NCBI GenBank assembly: GCA_029210625.1 | Contig: JARGFU010000033.1 | Location: 1 to 44,416 of the forward strand | Reading direction: 5' to 3' | DNA length: 44,416 nucleotides | Source: Deltaproteobacteria bacterium | GTDB taxonomy: Bacteria > Myxococcota > Myxococcia > SLRQ01 | In this document: piece by piece, positions 1 through 8,916 of the stretch | How the letters are laid out: every line of letters starts with the position of its first letter | Position numbering within the stretch: the first letter of the stretch is position 1 | Translations under genes and position numbers: made by a program | The notes under the pieces: model-generated | Databases searched by the model: none | The model's input: only the letters and a program-made list of their open reading frames with translations | What the model was told of the DNA's origin: nothing

Positions 1-1
1 G

Positions 2-349
2 ACAACCATCTGCATCTCCGTTAGCAAGGTGTCCACCGAAGCGGATCAAGTCCAAGGCGCTAAACTGATCACCTATGCATACGACTGGTTGTTGGATCAC
101 ATCATGGTGCTTGTTGGTGCTCAAGCCGTGATTTTGCTGACCACCGGCTTGTTTGTTGTGTTGCTCTTTCGTTCCAAAGAGTTCGTTCACTACCGCGTCG
201 TAGGTGGGGTTGTTCTCGTGTTCCTCGCCCCGTTTGCTCTGCCGGTTGTCTGGTATTTCTTGGTCTTCAGGGACCACCGCAAGCAACAGGGGGACAATCG
301 AGAACTCAGGGGATCCGCAGGGCGAGCCCGGCGGCCGGGAAGAAGGTGA
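2..349 (+). CDS. Small membrane protein, possibly 5'-truncated by the window edge
   Basis: The frame is open from the window edge. The first possible start in view is GTG at 29, which would give 106 residues, but codons 2-28 are also in frame, so the gene may begin outside. Two hydrophobic segments are visible, about residues 25-48 and 58-80 counted from the GTG, followed by a basic tail. I do not recognise a family. Codon use is unlike the rest of the window, with many A/T-ending codons; positions 1-300 are about 53% GC by hand count. The last 44 bases overlap the end of the convergent lipoprotein gene and read as low-complexity Arg/Gly, so the native protein may originally have stopped earlier, or the region may be a recombination or assembly junction. 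Moderate-low confidence. Confidence 0.4.
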   Translation, partial: TTICISVSKVSTEADQVQGAKLITYAYDWLLDHIMVLVGAQAVILLTTGLFVVLLFRSKEFVHYRVVGGVVLVFLAPFALPVVWYFLVFRDHRKQQGDNRELRGSAGRARRPGRR

Positions 350-1205
350 GCCCGCCGAAGGCGGTGGGCTGGCCGAGGATCTTGGGCTTCGAGAAGAGGT
401 AGGCGATGTCCAGCTCGGCGAAGAAGTAGACCCACTTGTAGCCCACGGCCACGCCGCCGGTGGTGCCGATGAAGTGGAGCCAGTCCTTCACGTCCGCCTC
501 GGCGATGAGGGGCAGGCTGCCGTCCTCGTACTGCAGGGAGAGCACCGCCGGCATGCTGTAGCGCCCGATGCGGTAGGTCAGGCCCAGGTAGGGCCGCACG
601 ATCTGCTTGAAGTTCCAGCTGACGATCAGGGCCAGGTCGGCGTCCCAGCGGCTGGGATTCTCCAGCTCGATGAAGCGGAAGAGCTCGAAGAGCTTCTGCA
701 GCTTCTCGTACATGTCGAAGAGGAGCCCCGAGAAGTTGTGCTTCTCGATGCCCACCACCAGGGCGAGGTGGGTGCTGCTCTGCGTCTGCTCGTTCTCGTG
801 CTTGAAGAGGCGGAAGCGGCCGTCGGCCCGGTAGGAGGTGCTCGCGTAGCGCAGGCCCACGTCGATGTCGTTCGTGATGCCGTAGCGGAGCTGGAGGTTC
901 ATCACCGTGCCCGGGGGGAAGACCGCCAGGGCGAGCGCGGTGGTGAAGATCTCCCGCTGCTCCTCCTGGGTGGGGGCCGCCGACGCGCCGGTCCGGGCCG
1001 CCTCGACCAGGGAGCGGCCCTGCTCCACGGCGATGGAGCCCGCCTTGGCGATGGTCCCGGCCGGGATGAAGACCCCGAACTCGGCGGAAGGCCGCCACTG
1101 ACCTTTCTTCAGGGTCTCGGCGGTCTTGAGGTTGGCCAGGTTGGTCGCGCAACCGATGCTCGCGACCAGCGGCAGGACCAGGGCCAGGAGCCAGGATCTA
1201 CGCAT
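306..1205 (-). CDS. Predicted outer-membrane lipoprotein with beta-barrel-like sequence
   Basis: The 299-residue product begins with Met-Arg-Arg, a hydrophobic stretch and a lipobox (ASIGC, Cys19), so it should be lipidated and sorted to the envelope. I chose the ATG at 1205 because the upstream extension to 1283 would bury the signal peptide. The mature part alternates hydrophobic and polar residues in strand-length blocks rich in Tyr, Phe and Gly (for example around residues 215-299), as in outer-membrane barrels, and a helical Leu/Phe-rich patch lies near residues 165-185. No named family recognised. It is divergent from moxR with 89 bases between starts. A TAGGCT -10-like box about 12 bases before the ATG would give a nearly leaderless transcript. 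Function unknown. Confidence 0.75.
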   Translation of the reverse strand: MRRSWLLALVLPLVASIGCATNLANLKTAETLKKGQWRPSAEFGVFIPAGTIAKAGSIAVEQGRSLVEAARTGASAAPTQEEQREIFTTALALAVFPPGTVMNLQLRYGITNDIDVGLRYASTSYRADGRFRLFKHENEQTQSSTHLALVVGIEKHNFSGLLFDMYEKLQKLFELFRFIELENPSRWDADLALIVSWNFKQIVRPYLGLTYRIGRYSMPAVLSLQYEDGSLPLIAEADVKDWLHFIGTTGGVAVGYKWVYFFAELDIAYLFSKPKILGQPTAFGGLTFFPAAGLALRIP

Positions 1206-1219
1206 GTACCAGAGCCTAC

Positions 1220-1247
1220 TTGACCCCGGGGATGGTCGGAATAGGCT
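1220..1247 (+). promoter_or_regulatory. Candidate sigma70-type promoter of the moxR operon
   Basis: TTGACC (1220-1225), 16-base spacer, TAGGCT (1242-1247), in the 89-base divergent gap and 47 bases before the moxR ATG. The boxes fit housekeeping promoters loosely; a single pair in GC-rich DNA may be chance. Confidence 0.35.
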
Positions 1248-1294
1248 GGCCCTCTTGGCCGGTTCTCCACCCGGCTGCTTCAAGGGAGAAGCCC

Positions 1295-2308
<1,014 letters not shown>

Positions 2309-2311
2309 ACC

Positions 2312-3234
<923 letters not shown>

Positions 3235-3238
<4 letters not shown>

Positions 3239-5346
3239 GCCTCACCTTCGCTCACCCTGCCTTCCTCTGGGGCGCCCTCGCGGCGCTGGTGCCCATCGTC
3301 ATCCACCTGATCAACCGGCGTCGCAGCCGGCAGGTGGAGTTCGCCGCCATCGCCTTCGTCCTGCGCTCCGAGGCGCGCCACGCCCGCAAGCTGAAGCTCA
3401 AGCGCCTGATCCTCCTGCTCCTGCGGGTCGCCGCCTGCATCGGGGTGCCCCTGGCCCTGGCCCGGCCCTACCTGGCGGCCCCGGCGGCGGCCGGCGCGCC
3501 CACCCGGGACGCCCGGGCGCTGGTGCTCGTCCTCGACACCTCCTTCTCCATGCGCTACCGCCTCGACAAGAAGACCCTCTTCGAGCGGGCGCGCGCCGAG
3601 GGAGGCGAGCTCCTCGACACCCTCGGGCCCTCCGACGCGGTGACGGTCCTGCCCTGCGCCGACGGCCCGGAGGGGGCCCTGGAGAAGCCGGGCTACGATC
3701 TGGCCCGGGCCCGGGCGGCCCTGCGCGAGGCGCAGGTCGGCTACCGCGCCTCGGACCTCGAGGCCTGCCTAGAGGCCGCCGCCTCGCTCCTGCCGGGCTC
3801 GCTCCTCTCGGAGCTCGAGATCGTCGTCCTCACCGACCTGACCGCGACCGCCTGGTCCCTGGACGCGCCGGCGCCCCAGGTGAAGCAGGGCGAGAAGGTG
3901 GTCCGTCCCCGGGTGCGGGTGGTGGACGTGGCGGAGGGGAAGCCCCTGCCCAACCACTGGATCGAGTCGGTCGCCGCGGAGCCGGCCTACGCCCTGGGGC
4001 CGCGCGGCTACGCCTTCGACGTCGCCCTGCGCAGCTCGGGGGGGATGGAGAGCCCGGGGCTCTCGGTCTCGCTGGTGGTCGCGGACAAGGCCAAGGTCCG
4101 GGGCTTCGCCGACCTGCCGATGGACAGCAGCGCCCACAAGCTCCTCTCCCACACCTTCGAGAGCGGCGGCGATCGCGCGGGGATGCTCGTGCTCGATGGA
4201 GACGCCCTGCCCGAGGACGATCAGGCCCACTTCCTGGTGAAGGTGCGCCAGGACGTCCGCGCCCTGATCGTCGACGGCGAGCCCACCACCAACCGCTTCG
4301 ACGACGAGGTCTACTTCGTCGAGCGGGCCCTGGCGCCCGCCCGCGGCGAGGGGAGCGCGATCTTCCCCACCGTGATCGACGCCGAGGGCTTCCGCGGCGA
4401 TTCGCTCGAGGGTCAGGACCTGGTCTTCCTCCTGAACGTCGGCTCCCTCGGCGCCGAGGCGGCGAGCGCCCTCCTGCGCTTCGTCGAGGAGGGCGGGGGG
4501 CTCTTCGTCTCGGTGGGGTCGAAGACCGACGCCGATGAGCTCAACCTCTCCCTCGGGCCCGTCCTGCCGGCGGCCCTCCATCTCCCCCGGGCCGCCGAGA
4601 CCGGCAAGGTCTCCTTCGGGGCCATCGCCTGGGATCACCCCATCTTCGGCATCTTCATCGGCGAGGGCCGCGAGGGCTTCGCCTCCGCCCGCTTCGGCAC
4701 CTACTACCTCACCCGGCCGCCGGCGAAGGGCGCCCTGGCGCTGGCCACCTACGAGGACGACGCGCCGGTGCTGCTGGTGCGCGAGGTCGGCAAGGGCCGC
4801 ACGGCCCTCTACACCAGCACCGTGGATCGCGCCTGGACCGACTTCCCGATCCGCACCGCCTTCCTGCCGGTGATGCAGCAGGTCGCCGGCTACCTCGCCC
4901 ACTCCCTGGAGGAGCGGCGAGACTTCATGGTGACCCTCGGCGAGCCCCACCGGCTCTCCTTTCCGGACACCGTGGTGGAGATGAAGATCCAGGGCCCCGG
5001 CGAGAAGGGCTTCGAGGTGCAGGCCCCGGCGATCGATCAGGGCGAGGCGGTCTTCCCCCACACGGATCGGCCCGGGCTCTACCGGGTCTTCGCCCGGCAC
5101 GAGGGAGAGGCCGCGCTCTCGCCGGCCCCCGAGCACGACTTCGTGGTCCGCCTCGACCCCCGGGAGTCCGACACCACCCGGCTGGATCCCGCCGAGCTGG
5201 AGGCGCGCTTCGGGCGCAGCGAGGACGCCGCGGCGGGGCTCGGGGCCGTGGTCGGGGGGCACCGCCCGGCCAGCCAGCCCCTCTGGTCCCTGGCCCTGGC
5301 GCTGATCGTGCTGCTCCTGACCGCCGAGGGCTGGCTCCTGCGCTGA
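3235..5346 (+). CDS. BatA-type membrane protein with vWA domain
   Basis: 703 residues. The N-terminus is the BatA/aerotolerance-regulator type: a membrane span at about residues 8-26 followed by a basic INRRRSR stretch, and a second span at about 57-78. A vWA domain follows with MIDAS DTSFS (101-105). The middle (about 330-560) resembles the glutamine-amidotransferase-like region seen in long BatA homologues, and a last span lies near 682-701. It should sit in the inner membrane with the large part exposed. It is third in the moxR operon, overlapping DUF58 by 4 bases. The family is linked to oxygen tolerance and envelope integrity in other bacteria; the role here is inferred only from that context. 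Confidence 0.88.
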
Positions 5347-5427
5347 AGTGGGGCCCCCCAAGTCGGCTTGCATCCGCTAGAATGACAGACCATCCGTCTG
5401 CATCGGGGAAGCAGGAGAATCACCACC

Positions 5428-6057
5428 ATGTCCGGCGCCGCCCACAAGCTCGACGAGCGCGACACCGTCGTCGCCTATGAGCTCAACGGCAACTGCTACC
5501 TGAACGTCACCGCGAAGTGCACGCTGCGCTGCGCCTTCTGCCCGAAGTTCAACGGCACCTGGGAGGTGAAGGGCTACGACCTCACCCTCTTCCGGGAGCC
5601 CTCGGTCGAGGAGATGATCGCGGCGGTGGGAGAGGTCGAGCGCTACGGGGAGGTGGTCTTCTGCGGGCTGGGCGAGCCCACCCTGCGCCTCGAGGCCATC
5701 CTCGAGGTCGGCCGCGCCCTCAAGGCGAGGGGCGCCACGATCCGCCTGAACACCGACGGGCTGGCGAACCTGGTCCATGGCCGGGACGTCACCCCCGAGC
5801 TGGCCAGCGCCGTCGACAACGTCTCGATCTCCCTGAACGCCCAGGACGAGGCCCTCTACGAGGAGCACACCCGCCCCACGCGGCCCGGCAGCTATCCGGC
5901 GCTCCTCGACTTCGCGGCCCGCGCCCGGGACGCCGGCATGAAGGTCAGCCTCACCGCCCTCGACGGCCTGCCCGGCGTGGACATCGAGGCCTGCCGGGCG
6001 ATCGCCGAGGAGCTCGGCGTGACCTTCCGCCGCCGCGTCTACAACGAGGTCGGCTAG
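5428..6057 (+). CDS. Radical SAM protein, TatD-associated type
   Basis: 209 residues with the radical SAM cysteine motif CTLRCAFC (Cys31, Cys35, Cys38), which binds the [4Fe-4S] cluster that cleaves S-adenosylmethionine. Also visible are GLGEP (the SAM-binding GGE-like motif, about residues 75-79) and a compact barrel with no C-terminal auxiliary-cluster domain. The short length and the sequence around the motif (NGNCYLNVTAKC) fit the family usually found beside or fused to TatD nucleases. No tatD gene is in this window. The ribosome site is GCAGGAG, and a TAGAAT -10-like box lies at 5378-5383. The next radical SAM gene starts on the very next base, so the two are co-translated. Substrate unknown. 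Confidence 0.88.
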   Translation: MSGAAHKLDERDTVVAYELNGNCYLNVTAKCTLRCAFCPKFNGTWEVKGYDLTLFREPSVEEMIAAVGEVERYGEVVFCGLGEPTLRLEAILEVGRALKARGATIRLNTDGLANLVHGRDVTPELASAVDNVSISLNAQDEALYEEHTRPTRPGSYPALLDFAARARDAGMKVSLTALDGLPGVDIEACRAIAEELGVTFRRRVYNEVG

Positions 6058-7074
6058 GTGGCGCTCTCGGATCGCGTCAGGACCTTCGGTCAGCACCTCC
6101 GCTCCCTGCACGGCGAGCGGGTGCACAAGATCGCCCTGAACGCCGGCCTCTCCTGCCCCAACCGGGACGGGACCAAGGGGCGGGGGGGCTGCATCTTCTG
6201 CAACAACGGCTCCTTCACGCCCCGGGACGAGGGGCCGCCCCCCATCCACGAGCAGATCGCCGCGGGCCGGGCCGTGGTCGCCAGGCGCACCGGCGCCCGG
6301 AAGCTCATCGCCTACTTCCAGGCCTACACGAACACCCACTCCGATCTCGGGCACCTGCGCGCGCTCTACGATCAGGCGCTGGCCGAGGAGGACGTGCTCG
6401 GGCTCTCGGTGGGCACCCGCCCCGACTGCCTCCCGCCCGCGGTCCTCGACCTGCTCTGCGAGATCCGCGACCAGGGCAAGATCGTCTGGCTGGAGCTGGG
6501 CCTGCAGTCGAGCTTCGACGCGACCCTCGAGCGGGTGCGGCGCGGCCACACCCTCGAGGACTACCGGCAGGCGACCCTGGCGGCGCGCGACCGGGGCATC
6601 CCGGTCTGCACTCACCTCATCGTGGGGATGCCCGGGGAGAGCGCCCTCCACGCGCGGGTGACCCTGGACCGGGTCCTCGAGCTCGGCATCGACGGCCTGA
6701 AGCTCCACCCCCTCCACGTGGTGAAGAACACCCTGCTGGCGAAGGCCCACGCCTCCGGGGAGTACGTGCCCTGGACGCTCCCGGCCTACCTCGAGACCGC
6801 GGCCGACCTCATCGAGCGCACGCCGGAGACCGTCTTCTACCACCGGGTCACCGGCACCTGCCCCCCCGAGCTCCTCATCGCCCCGGAGTGGTGCGGCAAG
6901 AAGTGGGAGGTCATCAACGGCATCGAGGCGACCCTCGCCCGCCGCGGGACGCGTCAGGGCTCTCGGCTGCGCCGCCTCGACTCGATGATCCACACCCTGG
7001 TGCCCCCGGCCCTGGGCTGCGGCTACCTCCCTCGCCACGCCCTGGAGCTGACCCTGGGCGGCGGGCGGCGCTGA
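6058..7074 (+). CDS. yhcC: TIGR01212-family (YhcC-like) radical SAM protein
   Basis: 338 residues. The N-terminal signature CPNRDGTKGRGGCIFC carries Cys33, Cys45 and Cys48, the widely spaced C-x11-C-x2-C arrangement typical of the YhcC/TIGR01212 radical SAM family and related to Elp3-like enzymes. The body contains YFQAYTNTH, GTRPDC and ELGLQS, all characteristic of this group. The start is GTG, immediately after the TAG of the preceding gene with no intervening base. No ribosome site of its own is visible, so translation probably depends on the upstream gene. The reaction is not established for the family. Length is near the usual 310-330 residues. Confidence 0.93.
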   Translation: MALSDRVRTFGQHLRSLHGERVHKIALNAGLSCPNRDGTKGRGGCIFCNNGSFTPRDEGPPPIHEQIAAGRAVVARRTGARKLIAYFQAYTNTHSDLGHLRALYDQALAEEDVLGLSVGTRPDCLPPAVLDLLCEIRDQGKIVWLELGLQSSFDATLERVRRGHTLEDYRQATLAARDRGIPVCTHLIVGMPGESALHARVTLDRVLELGIDGLKLHPLHVVKNTLLAKAHASGEYVPWTLPAYLETAADLIERTPETVFYHRVTGTCPPELLIAPEWCGKKWEVINGIEATLARRGTRQGSRLRRLDSMIHTLVPPALGCGYLPRHALELTLGGGRR

Positions 7075-7088
7075 GGGGTGGGTCGCGC

Positions 7089-8033
7089 ATGAGGCCGTCC
7101 TCGACACCGCGCTCGCTCGCCCTGCTGCTCTGCCTCGCGCTGCAGGGTGTCGCCTGCGGGCCGCCGGTGGACACCGGCGACGGGGGCGTCGACGCCGGCC
7201 CGGACGGCGGCGGCGGGGAGCCGGTGCAGGTGCGGGTCGCCACCTTCAACACCCACCTCTTCTTCGACGACGTCTGCGACAGCGGCGCCTGCGCGCCCGG
7301 CGACTTCGAGGAGCAGCGCTCGACCAGCGCCTTCCAGACCCGGGCCCGGGAGATCGCCGCGGGGATCCAGGGGCTCGGCGCCCAGGTGGTCTCCCTCCAG
7401 GAGATCGAGAACCAGAAGGCCTTCGACGCCATCCTCGCCGAGCTGCCGGCCTCCTTCGCGCACTCCACCTTCGGCGAGACGGGCTGGCCGGCCTCCCTCG
7501 ACGTGGGCCTGGTCTCGACCGTGCCCCTCGTCGGGATCCGGCGGCACCGCGACCGGGTCCTCGAGCGCCCCGACGGCACCCGCACGACCTTCACCCGGGA
7601 GTTCCTCGAGGTGCACCTCGACGCGGACGGCCACCGCCTGATCGTCTTCTGCGCCCACTTCCGCTCGAAGTGGCAGGACGACCCCGGCCGGCGGGAGGCG
7701 GAGGGGGCCGCGGCGGGGGAGATCCTGGCCGAGGCCGCCCTGGCGAACCCCGCGGCCGGCATCGTCCTGGCCGGCGATCTCAACGACGTGCCCGGGTCAC
7801 CTGCCCTCGACGCCCTCGAGGCGGCGGCGCAGGTCGAGCGGGTGGCCGCCGAGCTCGGCAGCCAGGACGTCACCTTCGAGTACCAGGGGACCGACTACGC
7901 GCTGGACCACCTCTACCTGGAGACCAGCAGCGCTGGCACCTACCGGAGCGGTACGGTGCGGGTGGTGCGCGACGGCTGGGGCTACGCCGGCTCGGATCAC
8001 GCCGCCGTGCGCGCCGACTTCCTCGTCCAGTAG
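7089..8033 (+). CDS. Endonuclease/exonuclease/phosphatase-fold lipoprotein
   Basis: 314 residues. A signal peptide ends in a lipobox (GVAC, Cys23), followed by a Gly/Asp/Pro-rich tether (residues 27-45) of the kind common on myxobacterial lipoproteins. The catalytic domain has the EEP hallmarks: Asn54 in ATFNTH, Glu105 in SLQEIEN, GDLND (Asp230, Asn232) and GSDH (Asp303, His304). It should be a metal-dependent phosphodiesterase or phosphatase acting outside the inner membrane, on nucleic acid, phospholipid or phosphosugar; the sequence does not tell which. It starts 14 bases after the YhcC-like gene and is probably in the same transcript, though no functional link is evident. Confidence 0.9.
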   Translation: MRPSSTPRSLALLLCLALQGVACGPPVDTGDGGVDAGPDGGGGEPVQVRVATFNTHLFFDDVCDSGACAPGDFEEQRSTSAFQTRAREIAAGIQGLGAQVVSLQEIENQKAFDAILAELPASFAHSTFGETGWPASLDVGLVSTVPLVGIRRHRDRVLERPDGTRTTFTREFLEVHLDADGHRLIVFCAHFRSKWQDDPGRREAEGAAAGEILAEAALANPAAGIVLAGDLNDVPGSPALDALEAAAQVERVAAELGSQDVTFEYQGTDYALDHLYLETSSAGTYRSGTVRVVRDGWGYAGSDHAAVRADFLVQ

Positions 8034-8078
8034 CCGCTCCCTCCCGGCGAGAAGGGCAGGCAACCCTGACGAAACGTG

Positions 8079-8092
8079 CCGAGGTGCCTCGG
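8079..8092. repeat. Perfect 6-bp inverted repeat before the small membrane protein gene
   Basis: CCGAGG-TG-CCTCGG, a 14-base palindrome 24 bases before the ATG at 8116. It could be an operator or a short transcript-end hairpin (no T-run follows); a TATAGG -10-like box lies just downstream at 8099-8104. Confidence 0.35.
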
Positions 8093-8115
8093 AGATCGTA
8101 TAGGTCGAGCAGCCC

Positions 8116-8565
8116 ATGCGACCTCCCGAGCCCTCCACCCGCCTCCTGAAGCTGCTCGCCGCCACGGTCTGGGGGATCGGCGCGATCGAGCTGCTCTGGA
8201 AGGGGAGCGTCCTCCTGCGAGAGGCCGAGGCGCTCGCGGCCGAGCCGCACTGGCTCTGGACCGCCGGCCTCGGCGGCCTGGGGGCGGGCGTGGTGAAGGG
8301 CCTGCTCCTCTTCGATCGCGCCTGCCGCCGGAACCTCGCCCGGATCGACGCGCTCGAGCGGCGCTACCCCCGGAGCTTCTTCCGCGTGCCCTTCTTCTTC
8401 GCCCTCGGCGCGATGATCGCCGTGGGCGCCTCCCTCTCGCGGGCCGCTCGCGGCGATCCGACCTTCCTCATGGCGGTGGCCGCCCTCGACCTCTCGATCG
8501 GGGCGGCCCTCGCGCTCTCGTTCCGACACTTCCTGTCGGGCGAGCGCGTCAGCGCTCGGGGGTGA
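8116..8565 (+). CDS. Small multi-pass membrane protein of unknown function
   Basis: 149 residues with about four hydrophobic segments: roughly 10-28, 47-66, 91-108 and 117-138. The loop between the second and third is basic (RRNLARIDALERRYPRS), which places it in the cytoplasm by the positive-inside rule. No conserved motif that I recognise. It begins 82 bases after the nuclease-like lipoprotein, with a 14-base palindrome in the gap, so it may have its own promoter. The 3' end overlaps by 17 bases a possible small reverse-strand gene. Real gene likely; function unknown. Confidence 0.75.
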   Translation: MRPPEPSTRLLKLLAATVWGIGAIELLWKGSVLLREAEALAAEPHWLWTAGLGGLGAGVVKGLLLFDRACRRNLARIDALERRYPRSFFRVPFFFALGAMIAVGASLSRAARGDPTFLMAVAALDLSIGAALALSFRHFLSGERVSARG

Positions 8566-8743
8566 TCGCCAGGCGCACCACCTCGTCGGCCGCGGGCCAG
8601 AGGTCGGGCTCGGCGATCCGGACCACGCCCATCTCGTCGATTCCCATTTCGGGGCCGGTCTGCCGCGGCGCCTGGTTCGGGCCGGCGCCGAGCCGGAAGG
8701 GTTCCTCCCATCGGGGGTGTTCAGGTTTCACCCACCCCTCCAT
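8549..8743 (-). CDS. Possible small hypothetical protein (64 aa)
   Basis: A 64-residue frame that fills most of an otherwise empty 351-base gap. The composition is protein-like rather than the Arg/Pro/Gly-rich output typical of shadow frames in this DNA: it is mixed and acidic (IAEPDLWPAADEVVRLAI near the C-terminus). The start is ATG at 8743 with no clear ribosome site. There is no signal peptide and no known family. It overlaps the convergent membrane protein gene by 17 bases. It could be a remnant of a longer gene. Low-moderate confidence. Confidence 0.4.
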   Translation of the reverse strand: MEGWVKPEHPRWEEPFRLGAGPNQAPRQTGPEMGIDEMGVVRIAEPDLWPAADEVVRLAITPER

Positions 8744-8808
8744 CGGCGCGCGGTCCCCGCCGGTTACGGACCCCCGGGCGAGGCGGCCTCTCCCGGCAGT
8801 ACGGAGGA

Positions 8809-8833
8809 CCGGATCTCGAATCCGAGAATCCGG
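8809..8833. repeat. Inverted repeat upstream of the sigma54 promoter, possible enhancer site
   Basis: The left arm CCGGATCTCG and right arm CGAGAATCCGG pair with one bulged A and a 4-base AATC loop. The half-sequence ACCGGATCT recurs as a direct copy at 8843-8851. The site lies 53-77 bases upstream of the -24 box, within the usual range for sigma54 activator binding sites. Its activator role is inference. Confidence 0.45.
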
Positions 8834-8885
8834 CCGATAGGTACCGGATCTGGGCTCTCCCGGGCCCGATATGCGCCTTCCCGGC

Positions 8886-8901
8886 TGGCACCGGTGTTGC
8901 T
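8886..8901 (+). promoter_or_regulatory. sigma54 (RpoN) -24/-12 promoter of the chemoreceptor gene
   Basis: TGGCAC at 8886-8891, five bases, then TTGCT at 8897-8901: a near-perfect match to TGGCAC-N5-TTGCW with the invariant GG and GC at the right distance. The predicted transcript start (about 8912) is only some 5 bases before the ATG at 8917, so the mRNA would be essentially leaderless. No competing sigma70 promoter is evident. Confidence 0.6.
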
Positions 8902-8916
8902 TCCTCTGCCGGCACC

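Noticed and set aside
5346-5427. Intrinsic terminator after the BatA-like gene (GGGGCCCCCC)
   Set aside because: The GC run has no loop of usable size and no T-run, so a hairpin terminator is not supported.
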